Shown here in pieces: positions 17,553 to 26,448 of a stretch of 37,036 bases of DNA. A program made the position numbers and the translations under genes. Location: positions 1-37,036 of the forward strand of contig JAPHEE010000012.1 in assembly GCA_029259545.1 (NCBI GenBank), written 5' to 3'. Source of the DNA: Candidatus Alkanophaga volatiphilum (GTDB taxonomy: Archaea > Halobacteriota > Syntropharchaeia > Alkanophagales > B39-G2). Every line of letters begins with the position of its first letter. Within the stretch, counting starts at the first letter, position 1. The notes below the pieces were generated by a model, which saw only the letters and a program-made list of their open reading frames with translations, did not search any database and had not been told where the DNA came from.

Positions 17553-18881
17553 ATGGTGGCGTACGGCTTTGATCCTGAAAAACTGATAAAGCATGCGCAG
17601 AAGCTCGATTTAGACCTTGAGTTATACATAGTTTCGAGACAGGGAGTTTTAATAAGCTTTGAAGACGCGAGACGAGTGGTAGGCAGGGACGAGGAAGCGG
17701 GCGTCAGTATAAGAGTCGTGAAAGATAAAAAGCTGGGGCACTATTCTTTCCCGCTCAATTCTAGGGTCGACGAAAAAGTCGCTCTGGAAAAAGCTGTAAA
17801 AATAGCAAATGCTGGAAACAGGCGTGTAAAGAGGCCACCTTTCACTTTTACGGACTCCGTAACTGAGGTTTCAGGGCTTTACGACCCCGTGGGGAACATA
17901 GATTTCGAGGAGGGTGTGAAGCTTTGTGAGGACTGTATGAGGGCTATGCGGAGCATATTGAGGGGTGCTGGTGGCTTCCCAAGGAGGGAAGCAAAGCTTT
18001 CGCTTCACCTCTCAAGCTCCGTCGAGGAAGTAACCGTGACGAACACCTACGGTATTGAAAAACATGATAAAGCCACTTACTATTCATTTCGCGCGAGCTG
18101 CATAGCCGAGGGCGGTAGGAGTAGGGAAAGTACGGTGAAGCGTCGCTTTTCCGACTTAGATCCTGTTGAGCTTGCGGAATACGTTGCAGAGATGGCAATG
18201 GAGACCATGCCTAAAGACGTGATTCAGGAGGGCAGAGCTGACGTTCTACTACACCCTAAAGTGCTTTCACGTATTCTGAACGACGCGTTCGTGCCTTGCA
18301 TCTGCGCAGACGTTGCGGGCGCGCTTCTGATGAGGGATAAAGTTGGTAAGATGGTGTTTAGCGAGCAGATAAGCGTGACGGACGACGGGACGCTCCCGGC
18401 GCTCGCGTTTTCAGCGCGTTTCGACGACGAAGGCTGGCCAACGCAGCGGAACGCAATTGTCGAGAAGGGGGTCTTCAAGGGTTTCCTCTACGATAACCTT
18501 TCGGCAATGTTCAACGAGACGTTGTCCACCGGGAATGCAAGGCGTGAGCACTACACCGCCGACGTTGCGGTGAAGCCGCATAACCTGCTCGTGGAGGCTG
18601 GAGACTACGACATGGAGGAGCTTTTTGAGGAGTGCGACGGCATTTTCGTCATAGATGCCCTGAGTGCGGCGAAGCCCACGTCAGGCGAGATAGATCTCGA
18701 AGTTTTAAGTGCGCTCAGAGTCAAGGATGGCGAGCTTCACTCTGCCTTGCATCCGTTTCACATTAAGACGAGCTTGCAGCATATCTTGGGCAGGGTCGCT
18801 GGAGTCTCAGACGTAAGAGAAGAAACCCCTGGGTACATTTGTCCTTACGTGCTTGTCAAAAGTGTGTATTGCTTCGCTTGA
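17553..18881 (+). CDS. tldE: TldE/PmbA-family metalloprotease subunit
   Basis: 442 aa. The N-terminal half carries the PmbA/TldD-type segment with Asn- and Gly-rich loops, and the C-terminal half has SFPLNSRVDEKVALEKAV-like and GNARREHYTADVAVKPHNL stretches characteristic of the PmbA/TldE side. TldD/TldE cleave peptides and degrade unstructured polypeptides; TldE carries no HExxxH itself and pairs with TldD, and no TldD gene is visible here. The gene starts 15 bp after rpl32e and its stop is 4 bp before larC, so the three genes are probably one operon. Confidence 0.87.
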   Translation: MVAYGFDPEKLIKHAQKLDLDLELYIVSRQGVLISFEDARRVVGRDEEAGVSIRVVKDKKLGHYSFPLNSRVDEKVALEKAVKIANAGNRRVKRPPFTFTDSVTEVSGLYDPVGNIDFEEGVKLCEDCMRAMRSILRGAGGFPRREAKLSLHLSSSVEEVTVTNTYGIEKHDKATYYSFRASCIAEGGRSRESTVKRRFSDLDPVELAEYVAEMAMETMPKDVIQEGRADVLLHPKVLSRILNDAFVPCICADVAGALLMRDKVGKMVFSEQISVTDDGTLPALAFSARFDDEGWPTQRNAIVEKGVFKGFLYDNLSAMFNETLSTGNARREHYTADVAVKPHNLLVEAGDYDMEELFEECDGIFVIDALSAAKPTSGEIDLEVLSALRVKDGELHSALHPFHIKTSLQHILGRVAGVSDVREETPGYICPYVLVKSVYCFA

Positions 18882-18885
18882 GGAC

Positions 18886-20163
18886 ATGAAGGTCTTGATA
18901 TTCGAGCCATTCTGCGGCGCCGCTGGCGACATGGTCATTGGCTGTCTGCTCAGTCTTGGCGCACGCCTCTCTTTTGTGAAGCATGTTGTTGACGCTCTCA
19001 GCTTAGGCATAGAACTTAAAGTCGGAAGCGTGGAGCGTGGCGGAGTCTCGGCGGTGCGTGTAGAAGTACGTTGTGAGGGTGAGGACGCAAAAGCGGAGGC
19101 AGGGGGTAGAGATTATGCCGAAATACTGAGAATTCTGGAGTCGGCGGCGAGGCGGGGCTCGATCGAGCAGAACATCATCGAAAGCTCGTTAAGGGTTTTC
19201 GAGCGGCTGGCGGCAGCAGAAGCTAGGATACACGGCGTTCCTAAGGAGAGAGTGCGGTTTCACGAGCTTGGCGCCTACGACACGATAGCGGATGTGGTGG
19301 GCGCGTGTGCAGCATTTCACGACTTGGTCGAGCGGGACGGGATCGAGAAGGTTTTAAGCACGCCGGTGGCGGTCGGCGGCGGTTTTGTGGAGGTTTACGG
19401 AGCGCCTCGGGGGCGGAAGCTGCCGGTGCCAGCGCCGGCGACGCTCGAAATTCTGAGGGGCGGCTGCTTGACGCTCAGAGGCGGACCGTTGGAGGCGGAG
19501 CTTCTCACACCGACGGGTGCTGCTCTGCTCTCTGAGTTCGTGCAAGAAACGGTACGTTTCCTGCCGGAGATGCGTGTTGAAAAAGTAGGTTACGGTGCCG
19601 GCGCTCGTGAGTTCAAGGCGGTGCCGAACGTCTTGCGGGCGACGATGGGCATGCTTGAAAAAAGTAGCGATGAGGCTGGAGACGTTGGCTTACTGAAGGA
19701 TGAAGTAGAAGTTCTCGAGACGAACGTGGACGACGTTACCGGCGAGATTCTCGGAAATTTAGTGGAGGTGTTGATGAGGGAAGGGGCGTTAGACGTTGCA
19801 GTTTTGCCGGCGACGATGAAGAAAGGGCGGGCTGGACACGTAATAAAGGTCTTGACAAAGCCTGAAGACGCCCACAGACTTGCTCGCAGAATAATCGAGG
19901 AGTCGGGGACACTGGGCGTCCGTATAATACCAACGAAGCACCGGCTCATCGCCCGGCGGCGTCTCGACACCGTTAAGATAAGAATTCACGGCGAGGAGCG
20001 TGCAGTGACCGTTAAGATCGCAGAGGATGCGCTCGGCAACGTCCTGAACGTCTCCGCCGAGTTCGAGGATGCAAAAAAAGCGGCGGAGGAGCTGGGCGTA
20101 CCGGTGCGTGAGGTCATGCGTGCCGCCGAGGAGGCTGCGAGGCGGAGGCTGGGTCGTGGCTGA
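18886..20163 (+). CDS. larC: LarC, nickel pincer cofactor cyclometallase
   Basis: 425 aa from ATG 18886, which lies 4 bp after the tldE stop. The opening IFEPFCGAAGDMVIGCLLSLG, the HELGAYDTIADVVGA block and LEAELLTPTGAALL are the LarC family landmarks, and ETNVDDVTGEILG marks the second half. LarC inserts nickel into pyridinium-3,5-bisthiocarboxylic acid mononucleotide using CTP. In many bacteria larC is split by a programmed frameshift; here it is one open frame. No larA, larB or larE is in the window. Many methanogens carry larC, but its client enzymes there are not generally known. Confidence 0.9.
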   Translation: MKVLIFEPFCGAAGDMVIGCLLSLGARLSFVKHVVDALSLGIELKVGSVERGGVSAVRVEVRCEGEDAKAEAGGRDYAEILRILESAARRGSIEQNIIESSLRVFERLAAAEARIHGVPKERVRFHELGAYDTIADVVGACAAFHDLVERDGIEKVLSTPVAVGGGFVEVYGAPRGRKLPVPAPATLEILRGGCLTLRGGPLEAELLTPTGAALLSEFVQETVRFLPEMRVEKVGYGAGAREFKAVPNVLRATMGMLEKSSDEAGDVGLLKDEVEVLETNVDDVTGEILGNLVEVLMREGALDVAVLPATMKKGRAGHVIKVLTKPEDAHRLARRIIEESGTLGVRIIPTKHRLIARRRLDTVKIRIHGEERAVTVKIAEDALGNVLNVSAEFEDAKKAAEELGVPVREVMRAAEEAARRRLGRG

Positions 20164-20258
20164 CGCCGTATCGTCGGCGGCGTGACGTGAGAAGCGACCT
20201 CCGCCGGAAGCTTTAATCGAGCGAGAGGGTGCAGAGCGGCACGGCGTGCGTGAGTGAA

Positions 20259-20363
20259 GTGAGCGAGCGAGTTGCGTCCCGTCGCGTCGGGCTGCGCACA
20301 GCCCCGCCCGCACCTTCACTTTCCCTGTTCATCTCTGCCCACGGGCGAACCCCTCTTAGCGAC
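20259..20363 (-). mobile_element. Possible degenerate hairpin-ended element, copy I
   Basis: On the minus strand GTCGCTAAGAGGGG, then GCGGGCGGGGCTGTGCGCAG and a GCTCAC ending resemble the left, middle and right parts of copies C and E. The internal hairpins are poor. The rest of the gap 20164-20536 shows no gene. Confidence 0.25.
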
Positions 20364-20536
20364 CGAGGCGGGGCGATCACGGCTTTGAGAGATATGTGTT
20401 CTGCATAGCAGATGAGGCGAATTGGCATCAAAAATTAAAAATTTGGAACGCCTCCGAGCATCACAGGAACACGATTCGAGGCAAATTTGGAGGCAATTCC
20501 TTTATCTGAAGCAGGGGAGAGGCTCTTTAACTCTCT

Positions 20537-20731
20537 GTTGCTGTAAGTCCCTTCCGTGAGGGGGGATACAGCAGGGGCGGGAGGTAAGTTTTTGTTCCCT
20601 GAACGTATTATTGCTATTGCGAGGTGGTCTAGGGCTGGGCGCCCGAAGTCACGCCCGTGTGACCGATGACGGAAATGAGTCGACACGAAAGGTGGATGAA
20701 GCGGAAGCTCCGCCCATAAGGAGTAGTTCAC
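20537..20731 (+). mobile_element. Hairpin-ended element, copy D
   Basis: It starts GTTGCTGTAAGTCCC with a short hairpin and GGGGGATACAGCAGGGGCGG, like copy G. CTAGGGCTGGGCGCCCGAAG matches copy A. It ends GGAAGCTCC, a weak CTCC/GGAG hairpin (20708-20723) and TAGTTCAC. From here to the next gene at 20909 no reading frame is supported. Confidence 0.6.
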
Positions 20732-20908
20732 TCATAGTCTCTTCCCACTCCAATCCCACCGAATAAAGCGATAAGAGTGAGTCAAGCCAGCCTTTCAGCA
20801 CTGCCCAATCACGCATTTCCGTTGTAGGGTTGTAACTTACGGCTTGGCGGCAGCGACGAGCATCCGTGCCGACGAATAAATAAAATCTCATAGCGAACAT
20901 TAAAGTGG

Positions 20909-21916
20909 ATGGAAAAAAAGAAGTTCATCAAAGACCTCAGAGAGGGCGAAGAGGTGGATGATTTCTTTTTGGTTGTCGGGAAGGAGTTACGAGAGTTTAG
21001 GACGAAACCTGGAAGTTTCTTGCAATTAAGGCTCACAGACGGCACCGGCAGTGTGAGTGCAAGATGCTGGGAGGGCGCCAAGGAGGTCTTCGCCCTCGTG
21101 AACGTCGGCGACGTCGTCCACATTAAAGGTGTGGTCGAATCTTTCCAGGACGAACTCCAAATCATATTTGAGCCCTACGACATAAGTAGGTGCGATGAGC
21201 TTTCGCCACGGGATCTGCTGCCAAAAGCTGAGAAGGATGTAGATGCTTTGCTTTCTGAGATACGAGCGACGGCGCTCTCTTTTAGGAATGAGCATTTACG
21301 ACGGCTCGTTCTCTCGTTTCTTGATGATGAAGCCTTTGTGGAGAAGTTCAAAGCGGCGCCCGCCGCTAAAACCTACCATCATCCCTACATCGGCGGGCTC
21401 GTCGAGCACACGCATGCAGTTATGAAGATCTGCGAGCTGCTCGCCGAACTTTATGGTGAGCTTGACAAGGATTTGCTGCTCACCGGCGCCATACTGCATG
21501 ACATCGGGAAGGTTCGAGGCTACGAGTTCGAAAACACAATAGACGTGAGCGTGGAAGGTGGGCTCATCGGGCACGTCTTCCTCAGCCTCGAAATGCTGGA
21601 TGAGAAGTTTGAAGAGCTCTCGAAACAGGGCTTTGAGGTACCTGAGGAGCTCCGCTTGAAACTGCGGCATCTGATCACGAGTCACCATTGCCATCGGAAA
21701 TGGGGCTCGCCGATCGAGCCGAGGTTTGCGGAGGCGAGCGCTCTATGCTATGCGGACCTCCTCGATGCGAGGGTCAACGAGTTTTTGCTGGCACAGAGAG
21801 CCGCTTTGCGGGAGCGGGAGCGCCGGGAGGGTGAGGGCGTTTGGAGCGACTTCAGCAAGAGCCTTCGTACTTTCCTCTATCTCGGAGCTAAGGACGAGGG
21901 CGGCGGGGAGGAGTGA
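20909..21916 (+). CDS. OB-fold plus HD-domain nuclease (YhaM-like)
   Basis: 335 aa. An N-terminal OB-fold (about 10-100, with LQLRLTDGTGSVSARCWEGA) is followed by an HD domain whose metal ligands are visible: HHPYIGGLVEHTHAV, then LHDIGK with the HD pair, then SHHCHRKWGSP. This order matches YhaM-type 3'-5' exoribonucleases, which shorten RNA (and DNA) ends with Mn or Co ions. The HD fold can also serve nucleotide hydrolysis, but the OB domain favours nucleic acid. ATG 20909 has no clear Shine-Dalgarno. It is followed by the archaetidylserine synthase gene after 29 bp on the same strand. Confidence 0.85.
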   Translation: MEKKKFIKDLREGEEVDDFFLVVGKELREFRTKPGSFLQLRLTDGTGSVSARCWEGAKEVFALVNVGDVVHIKGVVESFQDELQIIFEPYDISRCDELSPRDLLPKAEKDVDALLSEIRATALSFRNEHLRRLVLSFLDDEAFVEKFKAAPAAKTYHHPYIGGLVEHTHAVMKICELLAELYGELDKDLLLTGAILHDIGKVRGYEFENTIDVSVEGGLIGHVFLSLEMLDEKFEELSKQGFEVPEELRLKLRHLITSHHCHRKWGSPIEPRFAEASALCYADLLDARVNEFLLAQRAALRERERREGEGVWSDFSKSLRTFLYLGAKDEGGGEE

Positions 21917-21945
21917 TTTTTGCAGCTTCGAGATAAATACTAACG

Positions 21946-22647
21946 ATGCAGACCAAAAGCATCTTAAGCCAGATCCGGCTGCCTGACATCTTCAGCGTGC
22001 TCAACGCTCTTTTTGGTTTTTCCGCCATACTCTGGGCGAACGTCAGCTTGGAGGCAGCATTACTTCTAATCCTGCTCGCAGCGCTATGTGACGGCATAGA
22101 TGGCGTCGTCGCACGGGGCTTTGAGCGCTCCGAGCTTGGTTTGTTCCTTGACTCCTTCGCGGACTTTATTTCCTTCGGCGTGGCGCCGTCCTACGCCGTC
22201 TATGTTGTGTTCCCGCATGCGCTTACATGTGCGCTCTGCGGCGCTTACGTCACGTGCGGGATGCTCCGCCTCGCACGGTTTAACGTCACGTCCCTGAGTC
22301 GAGGTTACGACGTTGAGGGCTTTGAGGGCTTGCCGATAACCGCCAGCGGCATATTCCTGTCCTCGTTGCTGCTGACGTTACTACATCATCTCGGAAGCTT
22401 TGCCGCTTTCGCGGTCGTGATGTCGGTGGGCGCCCTCCTGAGCGTATTGATGATCAGTAGGGTGGCGTATCCGAAAATTAACGGCGTCCCGCAGGCGTGC
22501 GGCGGCGCCGCCGTTCTGATTCTTCTCGTGTTTTATGCTTTATCATTGCCGCTTTTTTATCCAGCTGCCGTCCTTCTTGCTTTAATAAGCATTTATGCAT
22601 GTATACCTTTAGGGGGGGAGTTGAATGTCAGGAGACGTTTCCGATAG
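21946..22647 (+). CDS. Archaetidylserine synthase (CDP-alcohol phosphatidyltransferase)
   Basis: 233 aa with about seven to eight hydrophobic segments. The CDP-alcohol phosphotransferase motif is complete: CDGIDGVVARGFERSELGLF continues with LDSFADFISFG, giving the four catalytic Asp residues. Position and length match PssA-type enzymes that move L-serine (or another alcohol) onto CDP-archaeol in the membrane. Other alcohols, such as inositol phosphate or glycerol phosphate, are possible in the family, but the short spacing and FISFGVAP favour the serine type. The last 23 bp overlap mptD. Confidence 0.82.
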   Translation: MQTKSILSQIRLPDIFSVLNALFGFSAILWANVSLEAALLLILLAALCDGIDGVVARGFERSELGLFLDSFADFISFGVAPSYAVYVVFPHALTCALCGAYVTCGMLRLARFNVTSLSRGYDVEGFEGLPITASGIFLSSLLLTLLHHLGSFAAFAVVMSVGALLSVLMISRVAYPKINGVPQACGGAAVLILLVFYALSLPLFYPAAVLLALISIYACIPLGGELNVRRRFR

Positions 22648-22975
22648 AGATATTGCGGCTTTCGAAGCGGGAATAAAGCTCGGCGCCCTTTATCATCAGT
22701 TCATCGGGACGCCGCTGAGTCTTGAGACCGTCGAGGTGGTGGAGAACGCTATCTCGAGAAGCGTCTCCTTACAGCCTTACGTGAAGGCTGTTAAAGTTAG
22801 GATAGATAGAGAGAAGGTTAGAGTGCGGACTACGAGATTTGGCTACTGTGAGCTCTGTGGCGACATGCTTGACGTGCAACTCGTCGTCGAGTACCGAGGC
22901 GTCAAAGTACATGCGAGTTTGAAGTTCGACGGTGAATATCCGCTGATGTTTCTGGAGAGTGTGGAGAGCCATTGA
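22625..22975 (+). CDS. mptD: Archaeal dihydroneopterin aldolase MptD
   Basis: 116 aa, family-typical length. AAFEAGIKLGALYHQFIGTP and SISRS/QPYVKAVKVRI-type segments, with the C-terminal FGYCELCGDMLDVQLVVEYR, match the archaeal MptD family (DUF372). It splits 7,8-dihydroneopterin to 6-hydroxymethyl-dihydropterin and glycolaldehyde for tetrahydromethanopterin and related C1 carriers. ATG 22625 follows a very strong AGGGGGGGAG and lies inside the end of the preceding gene, indicating translational coupling. This pathway fits an organism with archaeal C1 metabolism. Confidence 0.87.
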   Translation: MSGDVSDRDIAAFEAGIKLGALYHQFIGTPLSLETVEVVENAISRSVSLQPYVKAVKVRIDREKVRVRTTRFGYCELCGDMLDVQLVVEYRGVKVHASLKFDGEYPLMFLESVESH

Positions 22976-22996
22976 AGAGCGTGGGGCTGTAGGGAG

Positions 22997-23168
22997 GTGA
23001 CCTCCTCTTGAGGGGTGTCCACCGGCAGGAGGTTGGGGAGTGTGCCGTGAGGCACTCCCCTCCGGCTTGGCACACAGCCCCGCCCACATTAGGCGTGGGC
23101 TCGCTTCAATCCTCAGCTCCGCTCACATATTAAAAACTCCTCCCCTAATCCCTTACTTTCTTAGCGAC
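22997..23168 (-). mobile_element. Hairpin-ended element, copy E
   Basis: On the minus strand it begins GTCGCTAAGAAAG, as copy C does, with GGGGAGGAGTTTTTAATATG (a TATA-like box), a hairpin GCCCAC/GTGGGC (23082-23100), GGGCTGTG, a hairpin GGGGAGTG/CACTCCCC (23035-23060), CCAACCTCCTGCCGGTGGA, and the right hairpin with GGAGGTCAC at 22997. It fills the gap between mptD and the triphosphatase gene. Confidence 0.6.
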
Positions 23169-23231
23169 TTTCTGTAAAATTAGAGGCGGTGCCGAACTAG
23201 CTTGCGTGATATCAGCAGAGATGTAGGGGGC

Positions 23232-23768
23232 TCAGTGGTACAAATCAGCGTTTATTCTCGGAATGAGCGCCATGAGAACGCAGTGCTCAGTGATAGCCTC
23301 TCGTGTGAGGACGCCCTTCGTGAGAAAGCCGACCGCTCCTATGTTCTCGCCTATGTTCCTGATGCCGGTGAGCGTTTCCATGGCTTTGCCGACCTCGACG
23401 CCGTCGAGCGCTTTCCTTACGACGGGCGGCGGGTGCTCGAAACCCGGTCCGCAGCCGACGGTCATCCGCCCGTGCCGGTCGGCGATGGCGCACCACTGAA
23501 CATCAACGTAGCCGGTGAGCGTCCCTTTGACAGGAAAGAGCCCCGCCTCGATGCCGACGCCGAGGTCCGCCGTAGCCACCGCCTTCAGTGCGAACTGCGC
23601 CCTGTTCATCGCACCCTTTATCACGTCGTCGCCAAAGGGCTGACGAGGAACCCCCGACGGGGCGGCTACGCTCTCCACGACGACGGCGTCGTAAAAGTGC
23701 GAGAACGCTCGCTCCACGGCTCTCACCTTCACGGGGTTCTTCGAGCCGACAGCCACTCTTACCTTCAC
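23232..23768 (-). CDS. Inosine/xanthosine triphosphatase (NTPase, DUF84/YjjX family)
   Basis: 178 aa from a GTG. The opening VRVAVGSKNPVKVRAVERAF is the family signature; GVPRQPFGDDVIKGAMNRA and VGIEAGLF follow at the expected places. Such enzymes hydrolyse ITP and XTP and so keep deaminated purines out of nucleic acids. It diverges from the ATP-grasp gene, with only 20 bp between the two starts. AT-rich TTAAAATAT lies in that gap. Confidence 0.88.
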   Translation of the reverse strand: MKVRVAVGSKNPVKVRAVERAFSHFYDAVVVESVAAPSGVPRQPFGDDVIKGAMNRAQFALKAVATADLGVGIEAGLFPVKGTLTGYVDVQWCAIADRHGRMTVGCGPGFEHPPPVVRKALDGVEVGKAMETLTGIRNIGENIGAVGFLTKGVLTREAITEHCVLMALIPRINADLYH

Positions 23769-23788
23769 ACGTTAAAATATGCAGGGAC

Positions 23789-24964
23789 ATGAAAATACTC
23801 GTCGCCGGATATTCCGTGAGGCACATAGCATGCTCGGGCAACCGAGCGGGCTATAAAATCGTTGCGGCGGACGCTTTCGGCGATGTGGACTTAAGGAGGT
23901 GCGCTTGCGCATACATGCCGCTCGCCGAATTCCTGAAAATCCTCAGGGGGCATGCGAGCCATCCTTGCTTGAGGGATGTGGATGCGATCATATTAAGTTC
24001 CGGCGTCGAGTCCGCCTCCGTAGCTATAGGGGCATCGCCGTTGCGTGGCAAGAGGCTTCTGTGTAATGACGGGGAGAAGATGAAAAGGGTTTCGAACAAG
24101 CTTTGGCTGGCGAGGGCGCTCGAAGACATGGGCGTCCCGCACCCTAAAACTTTCAACAAGGAAGAGATCGAAGAAAAACTGAAGACAGGGGCGCATTTGC
24201 GCTTCCCTATCGTCGTAAAGCCTATATTTGGCGGCGGAGGCTTGGAGAACTTCTTCTGCCTCAGAGAGAGTGAGCTACGACGCTTCGTCTCGTCCGCAAA
24301 CAGCCAGAACTTCATCTTCCAAGAGTTCGTCAAAGGCAAACATACGAGCGTGTCCGTGATTTCCTCAAAGAGCAGCTCGCTGAGCATCTCCGTCAACGAG
24401 CAGTTGCTCGGCATGCCGGAGCTCGGTGCCCGCCGTCCGTTCCTTTACTGCGGCAACATATCGCCACTTGATGAACGCAGGCTTGGAAGGGCGACTGCAA
24501 AAATGGAAGAACTCGCCGAGGAAATTGTCAAAAGGTTAGGGCTCATAGGCTCGAACGGTGTAGATTTCGTCTCCTCTGAAAAGGAGGACTTCGTCATTGA
24601 AGTCAATCCGAGGTTTCAAGGTAGTCTAGACACTGTAGAGCTCGCTTTTGACGTGAACGTCTTCGATGCTCACGTCAAAGCCTTTGACGGACGTATTTAT
24701 CTTGATGAAAAGGAGTTGGCGCCGAAAAGGTATGCCGCCCGCCTTATAGTGTTTGCAGAGCGAGACGTTAAAGTTGAAAGAAGCCTTGACGTGCACGGCG
24801 TTGTCGACATACCGGAAGTGGGGAGGGAGATAAAAAAAGAGACGCCAATTGCAAGCGCTCTCTCCGCCGGTAGGACGCGAGCAGAAGCGCTTTCGAGAGC
24901 GATTCGAGTCGTAAAGTTTATAAAATCTTGCGTCTCCCCTCTCCGGGCGGCTGCATGGAGGTGA
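23789..24964 (+). CDS. ATP-grasp superfamily carboligase-like protein
   Basis: 391 aa from ATG 23789, behind GCAGGGAC. A Rossmann-like N-terminal part (MKILVAGYSVRHIACSGNRA) precedes an ATP-grasp domain with FPIVVKPIFGGGGLENFF (ATP-binding Lys and Gly loop), FIFQEFVKGKHTSVSVI, and a metal-binding end FVIEVNPRFQGSLDT. It resembles the archaeal COG2232 carboligase group; the substrate is unknown to me. ATP-grasp enzymes join a carboxylate to an amine or thiol through an acylphosphate. Its stop is 4 bp from the membrane protein start, suggesting an operon with that gene and etfB. Confidence 0.8.
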   Translation: MKILVAGYSVRHIACSGNRAGYKIVAADAFGDVDLRRCACAYMPLAEFLKILRGHASHPCLRDVDAIILSSGVESASVAIGASPLRGKRLLCNDGEKMKRVSNKLWLARALEDMGVPHPKTFNKEEIEEKLKTGAHLRFPIVVKPIFGGGGLENFFCLRESELRRFVSSANSQNFIFQEFVKGKHTSVSVISSKSSSLSISVNEQLLGMPELGARRPFLYCGNISPLDERRLGRATAKMEELAEEIVKRLGLIGSNGVDFVSSEKEDFVIEVNPRFQGSLDTVELAFDVNVFDAHVKAFDGRIYLDEKELAPKRYAARLIVFAERDVKVERSLDVHGVVDIPEVGREIKKETPIASALSAGRTRAEALSRAIRVVKFIKSCVSPLRAAAWR

Positions 24965-24968
24965 TGGG

Positions 24969-25310
24969 ATGAACCCGTTGGTTTTAGCATCCGTGGCGTT
25001 CGCGTTGTTCGTGGTATGCCCCAGAATGGCGGGGATGGTCCATGTGATTGCAGAGAGCACTCAGGTGAGCATGATCCAAGCGTCGGTCATAGGAACCGCG
25101 CTGTCGCTGCCGTTGCTCGTCGCAATGACCTTGATTTTCCGACACTATGGACTAGTTGCAGCGTTAGGGTTCTGCGTGCTGACCGACTTCGGCGCTGCGC
25201 TCGTCATGCGGGAAGTCAGCTTAAAAGCAGGACTAGAAACGCTCATAATAGCTATGTTCGTGATTTTCGGCGTGAGGATAGCGACGCTCGTTTCAAGCTG
25301 GCTACCATGA
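24969..25310 (+). CDS. Small membrane protein
   Basis: 113 aa with three to four hydrophobic helices (about 4-22, 40-62, 66-80, 90-110) and few charges, so it is an integral membrane protein. I do not recognise the family. ATG 24969 follows GGAGGTGATGGG. Its stop overlaps a possible etfB start (ATGA at 25307), and its start is 4 bp from the ATP-grasp gene, so the three are probably one transcript. Confidence 0.7.
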   Translation: MNPLVLASVAFALFVVCPRMAGMVHVIAESTQVSMIQASVIGTALSLPLLVAMTLIFRHYGLVAALGFCVLTDFGAALVMREVSLKAGLETLIIAMFVIFGVRIATLVSSWLP

Positions 25311-25339
25311 AGTTAATTTGTGATGACCAACATTACAGC

Positions 25340-26143
25340 ATGCAGTTCGTCGTATGCGTAAAGCAAGTACCAGACCCAAAGCACTTCCACGAAATTTCCT
25401 TGGACGAAGAGACAAAACGCATTCGCAGAGAAGGAATTCCGGCGGTGGTGAACCCGCTGGATGAGAACGCTGTCGAAGAGGCGTTACGACTGCGGGAACG
25501 GTACGGCGGCACCATTGTAGCAATAAGCATGGGACCGCCGCAAGCCATCTCTGCTTTAAGAAAGGCGCTGGCGATGGGTGTCGACAGCGCCATCCTCCTC
25601 TCTGACGAGGTTTTCGCTGGTGCTGACGCTCTCGCAACAGCCTTCACGCTAGCAAAGGGCATAAAAAAACTTGGCGACTTTGATTTGGTGCTCTGCGGTG
25701 CCGAATCTGTGGATGGTGGTACGTCGCAAGTCCCCCCGACGCTTGCGGAATTCCTCGGCATACCTCATGCCGTATTCGTCCGCGAAATCGAGCATCTGGA
25801 CGTGAGAAAGAAAGAGCTTGTCGTTAAAAGAGAATTGGAAGGCGGTTACATGCGGGTACGTCTTAAAATGCCGGCTGTAATTTCGGTAACTTCGGAAATA
25901 AACACGCCAAGATTGCCACCTGCTGTCAGGATAATGGAGGCAGCAAAGAAGGAAGTGAAAGTGTGGAACGCAGAAACCTTGGGCATCAAAAGAGGTGAGG
26001 TAGGGCTTCAAGGCTCGCCAACAAGGGTTTTGGAGATATTTAAGCCCGAAGTTAGGAGGCGGCGTGTCGTATTAAAGGGCGATGCTGAAGAGGTCGTGAG
26101 AAAGGCAGTAGAACTTCTCAAGACGTGGGGTGTGCGAGTTTAG
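25340..26143 (+). CDS. etfB: Electron transfer flavoprotein beta subunit
   Basis: 267 aa from ATG 25340. MQFVVCVKQVPDPKHFHEIS is the standard EtfB opening; AVNPLDENAVEEALRL-like, ISMGPPQAISALRKALAMG and CGAESVDGGTSQVPPTLAEF (AMP/FAD contact region) follow. With EtfA it carries electrons from acyl-CoA dehydrogenases. ATG 25307, overlapping the upstream stop, is a longer alternative, but its extra 11 residues do not look like the family. No etfA follows, which is unusual. The acyl-CoA dehydrogenase gene at 35359-36501 is the likely functional link. Confidence 0.9.
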   Translation: MQFVVCVKQVPDPKHFHEISLDEETKRIRREGIPAVVNPLDENAVEEALRLRERYGGTIVAISMGPPQAISALRKALAMGVDSAILLSDEVFAGADALATAFTLAKGIKKLGDFDLVLCGAESVDGGTSQVPPTLAEFLGIPHAVFVREIEHLDVRKKELVVKRELEGGYMRVRLKMPAVISVTSEINTPRLPPAVRIMEAAKKEVKVWNAETLGIKRGEVGLQGSPTRVLEIFKPEVRRRRVVLKGDAEEVVRKAVELLKTWGVRV

Positions 26144-26448
26144 CGGGAGCCTCGACCTCACCCGCATTTCGATCTCGCAGCCCTACCCCCACTACAACGA
26201 CGACGTAGGCAGCAAGGATATGCAGCAGGAGCCCATCTCACCTCTTCGACCTCCAGCTCTTTTCAAGCTCCACTTAAAGTCTTTCACGGAGAGGCTACAC
26301 TTTGACTTAACTACCTTATTACGACCGTTGCTGCGGTCGGCAAAAGTCCGTTTATGTAGATATACTCTCAGCGTCCCTAGCGGAAGCTTACATCATTACC
26401 GCTAAGCTATCCTTCACGCCGTTACTTTCTTGCGTCAAACCCTGAGGG
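26144..26448. other. Gene-free stretch downstream of etfB
   Basis: I see no supported gene here, and no etfA remnant. A CGACCG/CGGTCG hairpin (26322-26339) could end the etfB transcript, but it lacks a T-tract and is about 180 bp away. An open frame from 26130 has no family resemblance and is probably chance. Confidence 0.4.

Noticed and set aside
23202-23792. 196-aa plus-strand frame opposite the inosine/xanthosine triphosphatase gene
   Set aside because: It is the antisense shadow of a clearly recognised gene in GC-rich DNA.
25016-25339. Longer in-frame start for etfB
   Set aside because: The extra residues overlap the membrane protein gene in another frame and do not resemble EtfB.
26130-26405. 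91-aa frame after etfB
   Set aside because: Low-complexity composition, no family signature, no good ribosome binding site.
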